From Ricinus communis (lineage: Eukaryota; Streptophyta; Magnoliopsida; Malpighiales; Euphorbiaceae): a DNA stretch of 64,000 nt. This document shows positions 1 to 10,051 of the stretch, in pieces. The DNA lies in the NCBI RefSeq assembly GCF_019578655.1, contig NC_063261.1:496001-560000 (forward strand), in the 5' to 3' direction. The notes beneath the pieces were generated by a model. It was not told the origin of the DNA and ran no database searches. It was given only the letters and a program-made list of their open reading frames with translations. The first letter of the stretch is position 1; the number at the start of each line of letters is the position of its first letter. The position numbers were made by a program, and so were the translations under genes.

Positions 1-540
1 ATGTTTTCCTCTTCTTGATCGTCTGAAAGTTAACTCTCATGGTCTGTCTTGGATACTTCAAAGTTCTCATCTTTTCTCTCTACACGGCTCTCTTCCTTTT
101 CTCTTTCTTTTTCTTTTCTTTTAATTTAGGTTTCAGGATTCAACGCGGCCTGGATTTGGGCCGTGCTAGATCCATGCCGTGTTAATCTAAAAGTGTACTT
201 TCAGCCTTCTTCAGCATGGCTTGAGGAGCACGACCATGCTCTTAGGCTGTGTCACTCTCAAAAATTGTGTTGCACATCGCTTCTTTTCACCCTAGGTAAG
301 GCATTTCAGCATGCCTTCTAACCATGACTGTGCTTCTCAGCACGGGCGTGTGGCTAGGGCGTGCTGAACAGTGTAACGTGCCCGATTCGTCTGTTTCTTC
401 CCGATTCTGGTCCGATTTCTCTCTAACTTAGATGATGTGCCTAGAAAAATACCTGAGACACAAAGGAAATTAAAACAAGGTGATTCTAATACAAAAACAC
501 ATAAATTGCTCTAAGAATAACTCAAGATCAAGCATGCAAT
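1..540 (-). repeat. LTR fragment related to the CACGG-array Athila-like family
   Basis: No coding sequence is seen. The stretch has a cluster of partly palindromic words built on CACGG and CCGTG (about 150-400), next to a pyrimidine-rich tract (about 80-130). That resembles the U3 layout of elements A, B and C later in this window. On the minus strand the cluster would lie upstream of an AT-rich TATA-like stretch near 120-130. The fragment runs into the copia-like sequence near 540 with no visible target duplication, and its left part lies outside the window. Family assignment is inference from motif composition only. Confidence 0.4.
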
Positions 541-2285
541 ATGTGTAAAATCAAGGATATTAGTGACACAATTATCACTTCTTCTTCTAGTCAACAACAA
601 GTGCAATTGGAGGACGTGTACAAAGTATCAGGTATAAGAAAGAATCTTCTATCAATTTCAGAGTTGACTGATTCAGGTCACTTTGTTGTGTGCATCCCCA
701 AAGATGTCAAGGTTTGTCAACAAACCAGAATAGTTGACACACTAATAATAGAGGGACAAAAGGTAGATTCCATGTACGTCTTGTTAGTATAAGATAATTA
801 TGTAGAGAAGACAAAAGGCAGTGATACAACTAACTTAAGGCATGCACGACTAAGACATGTCAACTATCATAAGCTAAAAATAATGATGAGCAAGTCCTCA
901 TTAAGAGGGCTACCTAATCTTAATGTTCATGTTGATATGGTTTGTGCTAGATGTCAGTATGGAAAGGCGCACTAACTTCCACATGAGGAGTCATTATTCA
1001 GAGCCAAACAGCTACTAGAGTTTATCCACTCTGATGTGTTTGGTAAAGTGAAGCAGTCATCAGTTAATGGTATGCACCACATGGGGATATTTGTTGATGA
1101 TTGTTCCAGGTATATCTGGAGCTCTTGCATGAAATAAAAATTTAAACCTTGATAATTTAAAGAGTTCAAGCTTATGATAGAAAGTGAAGTTGGGAACAAA
1201 ATCCAGTGCCTTCATACTGATAATAGGGGAGAATATGTCTAATGAGTTCTCAAGTTATCTTGTCTCGTGCAAGATTAAGCAGTAACTAAAACACACCACA
1301 ATAAAATAATGTTATAGAGAGAAAAAACAAACATCTAGTAGAAATATGCAAAATTATGTTGCATACCAAGAATGTCTTTGGGAACATTTTAGATTGAATG
1401 CATGAGAACAGTAGCTTATACAATCAACAGACTTCCTTAACCGAAGATGAAATTTATATCTCTATTTGAGAAGTTGTGGAATATGAAACCTATGGTGAGC
1501 CATTTTAAAGTATTTGGATGTGTGTGCTATGTATTTGTATGATCATCTATGTAGCAAGTTCGATAAGAAGGCAATCAAATGTATTTTTATGGGCTATAAT
1601 GAGAATAAAAAAGGATAGAGATGTTGTGATCCTACAACTGCCAAATTTTATGTTTCATAAAATGTTGTATTTGATGAGATATCATCATTGTGGACACTAG
1701 AAATGTTGCACTTCTTCACTCCAATGAGGTAGAGCAATTGTATAAAAAGTGTGAGGAGCAGTCAATAAAAATTCAGCAAAGTGCAGAGCCTGTCACGTAG
1801 TCTCAACTTCAAGAAAGGTCATAGCAGACTGGTATGTATCAAAGAATAAATGATGAAGACCAACTATGAGTGGAGATCCTAGAAGAACAACCACGTAGAA
1901 CAGACAACATAATCGATACAGTTGAGAAGATCAACCGGGGTGAAAAAGAAAAATCTCAAAAATGTTAATGTTGTAGTGGTGGAAGAAGAAAAAGAAACAA
2001 CATCTTTTGAGGAGGCATCACAGAAAACTCAATGGATAAAAGCCATTGAAGAAGAGATCAAAAGCCCTTATTGAAAATCAAACTTGGGACTTGGTGCCAA
2101 AACTAGAGATGTGAAGCCCATTTCATGCAAATGAGTGTACAAGATCAAGACTCATCCAAATGGTTCGTATATAGATTAGATTATGATGAAACATTTAGTC
2201 CAGTGGCCAAGATTGCAACTGTTCATGTTTTACTAACATTCGCTACAAGTAAATCTTGGAACTTATGGTAGATGGATGTTAAAAG
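541..2285 (+). pseudogene. Ty1/copia pol relic, upstream half (protease end, GAG-pre-integrase, integrase)
   Basis: Reading frames on the plus strand match the order of a copia polyprotein. The stretch near the protease end reads 'GIRKNLLSISELTDSGH' (about 630-680). A GAG-pre-integrase segment ends in '[11 protein letters not shown]' (about 940-972). The integrase start 'IHSDVFG' with 'DDCSRYIW' follows (about 1024-1120), then 'HTDNRGEY' (about 1210-1240). Many stops and frameshifts break it, for example stops at 790 and 973, so it cannot make a protein. The copy continues after a foreign insertion at 2286-3955. The gag part and 5' LTR are missing to the left, where an unrelated LTR fragment abuts. 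Confidence 0.88.
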
Positions 2286-3955
2286 TGCGGAATAGATGTC
2301 TAAGGGGGGGGGGGGTGAATGGACTTCTCAAAATTTTCTAGCTTAGATACCTTAGTAGTTAATCAACTGCTTATAAGATAGTTTTACAGGAGTTCTATTA
2401 TGAGCTTGAAGCTAACTGCACAGATATCTAACGAAGCTCAGAAAGCTCACTATTAGATACCTACGGCAGTAAGCTAACTATTTCAACTAATACCTCAACT
2501 GATGTAACTTGTAATTCTTGTAAATTATATAAGTGAGAGCATGCAAGGTGAATGCTATCTGATGTTTCTTTATAAAGAAAATCATATGTCTAAGTAATTG
2601 ATCTCATGTTTAAGATGTAATAAAAAACTAAAAAACATGTATCAGAAATAGATATCTAATGAATTGCAAGTTAATAGAAATCAACACAAGGATTTATCCT
2701 AGTTCGATACTAAGACCTACATTTAGTCTTTAAGGATTGTACCTTAAGATTGTCTCCATTATTTGACTCTATTAATGACTAGAGATCAAGCCTTACAAAG
2801 TTCTAATGCTAAGACACCTTATACAGTCTAAAATATCTCCTCTCCGACTAACCAACAGAAGTTGTTAAGCTTTTGTCTACCTCTCACTTATTTTCTTAGT
2901 TGCAAATGGACCTCTCAATAACTTTTAGAAGGGGGATTGTGTCACCCTACAACCCACAATTTTTAACACAAGGTGCTTGGAAACCTTACAAGAGATTTTC
3001 TATTTTGAAATCAGTAAATATAAGTGAACATAATTTTTATATGGATTAGATGCAATTTTGATGCAAGCAAAACTAATTTTGGAAGATCATAAATGTAAAC
3101 ACTCAAGAATAGAAGATGAAGATGAAGAGTGATAATGCTTTTCAATCCTTAAGAGTTTTTGAAAAGTAAATGGTATCCTTCCTTGTTGATTTGGTAGGTG
3201 AAGCCTTTATTTATAGAGCAATAAAAAAAACTAGTTATTAAAGACATTTCATAAATATTTTAGATATATGCATAAAGAAACCTTTTCAAAATTTACTTTA
3301 AGGGACTTTACAACTACTGATTAGAAATCTGACACACTTTATAGCTTTCTATCAACAATCAATAGAAAGCTATTAGAAAAAGCTTGTCACTATAGCAAAC
3401 AGCAAAAGTTGATAGTGTGAGGTTGCTTCTACTTCACCCAATATAAACTAGTCGTTTGAACACATGTGAAAAATATGTAATTGTGTGAAAAATGATGTGT
3501 GAGACTAAAAAACAGATAGATACCTTAAAGGTATCATATAGATGTCTAATCCAAAATAAATATCTCAAAAATGTAATATTAAGGGAATAAGAATTTTTTT
3601 CTTTCTGAATCATTTTGAGAAAATCAAAATATATCTTTTCATGATTTAAAATCAAAGAAGATTTGGAATTTTACAATGTGCAAAAATATCATTTTGAAAA
3701 AGCAACTTGATCCATCTAACAAGATATCTAAGACACACACTTTTCTAAATGCAGATTACTGACACATAGACTTCTGTTTGGGGCGTCCTGTTGTTGCTTT
3801 TGATTAAGGTAGATATCTTATAGAACTCTCTACTTTGCCAGCCATCTAATCAGATCCACTATGTTACTACACTATTTGATGTCCATATGCACAGTATAAA
3901 AATATGTATAGTTTTATTATCATCAAAATTCATATCATTAGCTTCTTGGGGCTAA
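2286..3955. mobile_element. Insertion inside the copia relic, beginning near a 12-G run
   Basis: The copia frame stops at the reverse-transcriptase words D-V-K-S-A (about 2275-2287) and resumes with D-V-K-N-A-F-L-N-G at about 3959. The two sides share a 14-nt imperfect direct repeat (GATGTTAAAAGTGC and GATGTCAAAAATGC), which brackets about 1.67 kb of unrelated sequence. Near its left end is a run of 12 G (2304-2315) followed by TGAAT. That 'G-run plus TGAAT' start is a recurring plant repeat signature, but I cannot name the family. The palindromic word AGATATCT and variants recur inside. No coding frame of note; small frames here look like chance. Confidence 0.55.
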
Positions 3956-5187
3956 AAGATGTCAAAAATGCCTTTTTAAATGGAGAGTTAGATTGCAAAG
4001 TGTACAATGGAGCAACTTGAAGGATTTGAGAACAAGATTAGTCCTGAGTATGTTTGCAAATTGAAAAAAGCGATATACAAGTTAAAGCAAGCTTATAGAG
4101 CTTGGTATGGTAAGATTGTTGAGTCTCTCATCCATAGCGGCTACGGAGTTGCACCAGCTGATACGAGTTTGTTTCTCAAAGATCTTAATGGGAAGCTAGC
4201 AATAATTCTTGTTTACATTGATGATCTCATCATCAATAGAGACGGTGTTAATAAGATCCACCAGACTAAGAAAAATCTATCAGTTTGGTTGCAGATGAAA
4301 GAACTTGGATAGCTGAATCACTTTTTTTTATTAGAAGTGGAGAGCACAAAGGAAGGATTATTCTTATGTTAAGATAAATATGCAAGAAATCTTCTCCAAA
4401 AGCATGGAATGCTTGACTGCAAACCTCTTGCTCTTCTAATAAAGGTGAACTCCAAATTGAGCATTACAAAAGGCAAAGATTTGGAAGATTCAATGATGTA
4501 TTAATAAATAGTTGGCAATTTAATCTATCTAACTATAACAAGGTCCGATGTTTCATTTACAATGGAGTAGTTAGCCTATTCATGCAAACTTTAAAAAAGC
4601 CTCACTTGGAAGTATTTTAGAGAATTTTAAGGTACATCAAAAGAACACTTAATCTCTAGTTATTTTATAAAAGTAGCATGACTTGCATATTAGAAGGATA
4701 TTGTGATGTTAATTATACTAGTGATTATGATACATAGAGATCGACCACTAGTTATGCATTTAGTTTGGCTTCTAGAATTATTACTTGGTGTAGCAAAAAG
4801 CAACCAACAGTGTCACTCGCAACAGCGGAGGCTAAGTATCATGCACTAATGATGGAAACTTAAGAAAGTATGTGGTTAATACAATTGTTAGATAATTTAC
4901 ATTAGCCATTTGATTATCTGGTACCAATATATTATGATAATCAATCAGCTATTTGTTTAGTTGAGAACCCAATATTTCATGCTAGAACAAAGCATGTGGA
5001 GGTGCAAAATTATTTTATTCGCTAAAAAGCCTTAACAGGGGAGATCAAGGTAATTCAAGTGAAGACAGAAAAACAACTGGCAGATATTTTCACTAAAGGA
5101 CTTAATAGTGAAAAATTAAAGAATTTTCTTAAAGAACTCTGCATGATTCCAAGAAAAGAGATTAAGGATATCAGCAATTAAGAGGAG
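3956..5187 (+). pseudogene. Ty1/copia pol relic, downstream half (reverse transcriptase, RNase H)
   Basis: The longest intact piece (4007-4312) holds the copia reverse-transcriptase block '[19 protein letters not shown]' and the catalytic box Y-I-D-D-L-I (usually YVDDLI/YVDDML). RNase H follows with 'TTSYAFSL' and '[13 protein letters not shown]' (about 4745-4845), and the family's C-terminal 'KTEKQLADIFTKGL' (about 5065-5105). Stops and frameshifts are scattered throughout, including one directly after 4312. A purine tract (5178-5187) and a TG-starting LTR follow, as expected at the 3' end of a copia element. Dead copy. Confidence 0.9.
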
Positions 5188-5490
5188 TGTGGAAATCATT
5201 ACTAATAATGATTGAAATATATTTTTAGTTTTTTTATTTAAATAATATTTATTACAAAAAAATAATAGTTTATATTTATAATAAATTATAGCCATTAAAA
5301 TCTTTAGTAAGAAAAATATTATAAATACTATACATTGTAGTTTGTAAAAAGTGTGGAAAAGGAAATAAAAGATATGCGTAAAAGAAGAAACTTTCATTCT
5401 TTCTAGTTTTATTTATTTTGGTTTTATATATTTTTCTTTTTTTCATTTAAAGTGAATGTGAAATTTGTAAATTCTAATACGCCTACATTT
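5188..5490 (+). repeat. 3' LTR of the copia relic (right edge approximate)
   Basis: It starts TGTGGAAATC directly after a purine tract (5178-5187), the usual polypurine-tract/LTR junction. It is AT-rich, with a TATA-like 'TATAAATACTATA' around 5320-5335. No second LTR copy is present to fix the end; a CA end near 5490 is a guess. Confidence 0.5.
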
Positions 5491-5499
5491 TCATGGGTT

Positions 5500-6191
5500 A
5501 ATCATTATTTCATTATTAGTCTTTTAATATACTCCAATTCAATATATTTTAGATGAGGAGAGGATTGTCTGCCGCCAAGAGCAGGAGGAGGTTACCTCCA
5601 GTATCCGGACAGAGGTCCAACAAATCATCAGAGAAGTCCTCATCGAGTTCTTTGTATGTAGTTGTTAGTGTACACTACCATAAACATAAATAATATTCAT
5701 TTTTATTATATCAGATTTTTTATATTGGCTTTTTATATTAATATCATGATTTATAAATCAATTTTAATAATTAATATTTAAAAGTTATTAACCAAAATAA
5801 AATAAAAATTGCGACGGATTAATGATGGATTAGCAATGGACAGTCCGTCGCTAATTAGTATCTAATTGGCGCCAAATTAGTGACGAGAAACTCTATTGCC
5901 AAAATAGCAATGGAGTCATCGATGGATTAAATCTATCGCTAGATTATCAATGATATTTTCATTGCTGAAGCTGTCATTATATCTAGCGACAATTATCTTC
6001 ACATGAAAATTATCGACGAACTCTCATCGCCAATCCATCGCTAATTTTGGCGATGGAAAGAATTCAATCTTTTTTTTTTTGCAAGAAGAAATTTAGCGAC
6101 TGATTATTTTCATTGCTGATTTTTACTGTGATGGATTTACTGTGTTTAGCGATGGAAAAATCTGTCACTAATCTGACATATTCTTGTAGTG
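5500..6191 (+). mobile_element. Right end of a CACTA (En/Spm-type) DNA transposon
   Basis: The sequence ends with TTCTTGTAGTG (6181-6191), the reverse complement of the CACTA terminal word CACTACAAGAA. The 400 bases before it are filled with sub-terminal repeats in both orientations, variants of GCGACGGATTA, TAGCGATGGA and TCGCTAAT (5810-6165), as CACTA elements carry. A short frame at 5558-5650, rich in E, R and Q, may be the tail of the transposase-region gene. The matching left end is not in the window, so the copy is truncated, probably where the copia LTR meets it. Confidence 0.78.
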
Positions 6192-6484
6192 ATTTTTTTA
6201 TAACTTGGAGGTATTGGTTTTCTCAAACAACCAACTTATTCATCTTCTTTGTATTTAGACCTTGTAAGATAGGTAAACATAAACACTACCAATCTAAAAG
6301 AGATCCTTCCTCTTTGCACATGCCAATTACCAGAAGCCAAACTAACACACATAACATAGAGATCTTATTTATTGTTGTATTTTTCTTATTTATTGTTTGT
6401 ATCAAATTGGGTGGAAATGTCGATGAAGGAGCAAAAGTTATTTTGGTTCTACAGAGGAGCACAGTTGCTGATATATGTTGAAGA
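6192..6484. other. No feature recognised
   Basis: AT-rich sequence. A 122-aa frame crosses the CACTA terminus and has no recognisable domain, so it is probably chance. Confidence 0.4.
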
Positions 6485-6970
6485 AATTAGAGAATTTCTA
6501 TAAGAACACCCGTACTGTTGGTTTCTTGTTTCTTAATAAGGGCTTCAGTGGACAACTCCTGCAACCTGGATTGCACGAAAACGTGGTTAACTGTGAGAGG
6601 TCACAACATTTTAACCATGGGCCTCAGATCTTCATTAAGGCCACTTACAAAACTCAAAATAGAGTACGAATCAGTAAGGCCATTGTTCAGCTTCAACATG
6701 AGTGATCTTAACTTTTCAAATTTTTCCTGGTACTCTGTCACTGAGTGATCCTATCATAATTTATGAAATTGCTCACCTGCATCATTGGAATGGATTGCAT
6801 CTTTGGAACCAGTTACCAACCTTCTCTCCTAAAATAGAGTAGCTGATTCAATTTTCATCTCTTCCACTACAAGATAGATTTAAAGATAATTAGAGCACTT
6901 TCTACACTAGTTCCTTGCAGTACCACCATCAACATATGGTAATTCCGATTGAAGGTTATTCATGGTACCA
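6485..6970 (-). pseudogene. Retrotransposon gag relic, antisense
   Basis: Read on the minus strand, about 6750 down to 6490 gives the words 'VTEYQEKFEKLRSLML', then 'SFVSGLNEDLRPMV' and 'RLQELSTEALIKKQE'. This pattern is typical of the Retrotrans_gag domain of Ty3/gypsy elements. At least one in-frame stop follows 'MVKML', and the part before it (6760-6860) is shifted. A 'TTGGTACCATG' around 6965 may be the start region. It lies opposite to its neighbours. The two overlapping plus-strand frames at 6475-6748 are shadows. Dead fragment; the rest of its element is not seen. Confidence 0.65.
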
Positions 6971-7139
6971 AGGCCGATTTGGTGTTTGATTTAGCATTAA
7001 ATGATGTTCTTTTTATTAGTTAATTTTATGAAACTGGGTAAATGTGTCCATAATTAGTATAAGGTATTAATTTTTAGGTTACTAAGTAAGAAGGGTTTTT
7101 GAAAAGGTTCTTAAAACTTTAATAATGTTAATTGAAGAT

Positions 7140-8200
7140 AAATGCAGGTGTTATAATGTCCTAGAGGATGCTAAAGGTTGATGGACCAAAGTTTCCAGTC
7201 GAGGTCGTGAAGAAAGCCATGATTATGACTGAAGACCCAAAGGAGTATAAGCTAGTAAAAGCTATTGTCGAGGTCGCGACCTAAGTCACAACCGTGACTG
7301 AGAAAGTCGGGCAAACATTAAAATTCAGCCTTTTATTATATCTTTAGTTATATAAGACCATTAAGAGAAAATTATTATCTCGAAAAGAAGAGAGCTTTTA
7401 GAGGATAAAAATGGCTAGGAAGGTAAAAAAAAAAAAAAAAAAAAAAGCAAGGTTTTGGGTGAAGAATAAGGTACAAGTGGATCCTTAAAGAAGTTCAACC
7501 TCAAGCTTTCAAGTTCTTCTAGCTTTGTAAACAAGTTTGGATTTTATTTTTCATTCACTTTTTAGATTAAGAATAATATTTGATGTTATTATGTTAGTCA
7601 TCTGTGGCTAAGCTACTTGTCGAGGGATTTCATCTTGTACTCTTTCCTATGTGTTATACTTTGATTAATGAAGATTTAAGTTGTTCATTATACTTGATTC
7701 CTTATTTCATACTATGTTTATCAATAAAAATTCAATGAATAATAGGATCTATGTATAACTAGTTATTAGAGTTTTATAGAGATATCATAATTTCCTTATC
7801 AATCATCTATAGGATTGCATGATAGCTTAACTTGTTAAATTAAGAGATTTGGATTATGATTGAGAGATTCAATTTGTTCTCGTAGTTTATCATTTCAGGT
7901 TTAGTTTTAATCACTTTAAGGAAGGGTTAAAATGCTTTATGATATCTTGGACTAAACCTAATTAATCAAATTATTTTGCATAAAAAAGAAGGATAGTGTT
8001 TGAAATTCCTAGATTTCCATCAATTATTATTCTTCTCAAATTATATTTATTGTTGACACTTTTGAGGAATTTGGATTTAAATATTTTGTTATTTATTAGA
8101 ATTTAAATTATTTATCCTCAGTATTAGAATGTTTAGAGTCACAATTTATATCACTTTTTACAAGCCTTAAACAATTAGAGATGGAGTGTATAGGTGGATA
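7140..8200 (+). repeat. LTR-like fragment with GGTCGCGACC motif
   Basis: Partly palindromic words around GTCGAGGTCGCGACC (about 7195-7310) lie upstream of a TATA-like 'TTATATAAGACC' (about 7350). A long leader-like region with an A-run (7427-7447) follows. This order resembles U3-R-U5 of a plant LTR element. There is no partner LTR, PBS or coding part, so the family and exact ends are unknown. An inference from layout. Confidence 0.35.
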
Positions 8201-9359
8201 AATGGCAATCCTCATAGCAACAATCTTGATATACTACAATGATCATATATTGTGGAAATATCACAAGGTTTGTCACCGTTGCCAGAGATTGTTGAGTTTA
8301 ACATCATAATATTCCACTCCAAATTGCACATCTTTGCACTCCTCATTTGAACTATAAATTCTTCATTCAAGATCTTAAATTGACCTATCATTATGCTATA
8401 TTGAACCGTCAAATGTTTCATGAACAAACTTTTGAATTTTAGGGATAATTTGTTTAATTTTTCTTCAGCATTATGGGTAACAGCATATGTTAGCAGGAAA
8501 ATGTTTATGTTCATCGAGAGAAAAAGAATAAAAGAGGGCAAATAGAATTCGGTTGGATCGATATTGGTCATATAATAATTTTAGATCACTTGCAGTAATT
8601 ATTAATTTATAATTCTGAATATCTTTTTACAGTGTTGCAATATTTATAAAAATTCATATATAGCATTTTATAGTATACATAATAAAAGATGACAGATATC
8701 TATCCAACCGACAGCAAACTTTATAAAAATAAATGTATTTCTATATTATTTATAAATATTTTCTAACAAATTAACTTTCATTTTATACATGTACTTTTTT
8801 ATTCGATATGTATAATTACTTATCAAATATGATTTAATTAATACTTGAATCTTCTCTAAAACTGTTGGATATCCAATTTGAATCCTAGTTAGAACCAATT
8901 AATTATAAAAAGTGTAAATGTATAATTAACCTGTCTCTAAGTAATCAATTGCATTTTGGTATTAAAAACGTAATTAGTTTTATTTATAAAGGTAGCACAG
9001 CTCAAATGAAATTTTGAGGATTTAAAAAGGAAGGAATTGAAACAATTTGTTTATAATGGCATTAAAAATAGCAACAAAAATAAAAACATGATTTGAAATA
9101 AAGGCTTTCAAAGCCAAACTTTACAGAGAGATGAGCTGAGTTTTGTTATTGATAGGAGAGGTAGAGAAAGAATGTTTTTTCTCCTTACATAGATTTCATG
9201 CAATATTCTGTTATCATTATTTGTTTGTTTAAGTTTGTGACATCCATAACTCAATCATCAATCATCAAAGGCATATTATTCCTCTCTTTTTTCTCGAGAA
9301 CTGAGCAAAGAGAAAGACAACCAATATCCACAGTTCCCAATTCTCTTCAAACAGACAGG
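8201..9359. other. AT-rich intergenic DNA, no supported gene
   Basis: A minus-strand frame at 8571-8212 (119 aa) has no motif I recognise and an unremarkable composition, so it is not called. The rest is AT-rich spacer leading to the SMXL promoter. Confidence 0.5.
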
Positions 9360-10051
9360 CAGTCCTCTCCCTTCTTTCTTTCTTTTTTTTTTTTCTTTTT
9401 TTTAGTCCTCGTTATTGGTGGATTGCCCCTTTCCCTTTCTCGCCTTTGCCTTTCTCTTTTTCCATCTTTTCTTTTGCTCATCATCTAATTTTGGGCTCAT
9501 TATTCCTTCTTCTTAAATGGGTTTGGAGTTTATAAGGTACAATATATATACACATATATAAAGAAGACAAAGTGTTTATTCCATTCATAGTTCTCAAAGG
9601 TTAGTGCTTTATAAAATATAAATATATTTTATATGAAGAAGAGACCAATTACCTTTCTTCCCCTAATTATCCACTAAGCTTTATATGATAAGAGAGAGAA
9701 AGAGATATAGCATCACATGCAAGCCACTTTCACATACAAAGACTAAAAAAGTTTGCCTCACTAACAAGAAAAGCACAAACCCATACTAGATAATATCTCT
9801 CACACCACCTTTTTCATCGCAACCATAATATAAACCAGTTAGTTGCTTAGTTCCATATATTGATAGCCCTACTATAACAATTCCCTTAGTTGGTTTCTCT
9901 TGCTATATGTCTTAAAAGAAGAAAAGAAAAGACAAAAACCACCCATGAAACCAATTTCTCTTATAGTGTAGTTAAAGCAATTAACTACATATATCTTGAA
10001 AATAATTGCAGTTGTAGAAGAGAAAGGAGTGTACATCCAACCCAACAGAAA
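9360..10051 (+). promoter_or_regulatory. Upstream region and leader of the SMXL gene
   Basis: A strong pyrimidine tract (9360-9480) is followed by TATA-like sequence (about 9540-9562, TATATATAC and TATATAAAG) and further leader up to the start codon. If the TATA box is real, the 5' leader is about 460 nt. No in-frame ATG exists between 9890 and 10052, although the frame stays open there, so the first in-frame ATG is the conserved one at 10052. Transcription start not provable from sequence. Confidence 0.4.

Noticed and set aside
8212..8571. 119-aa minus-strand frame
   Set aside because: No recognisable motif, no neighbour or promoter support; AT-rich chance frame more likely.
9198..9488. 96-aa plus-strand frame before the SMXL gene
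   Set aside because: It is made of a pyrimidine-rich low-complexity tract (poly F/L/S) in the promoter or leader; no domain.
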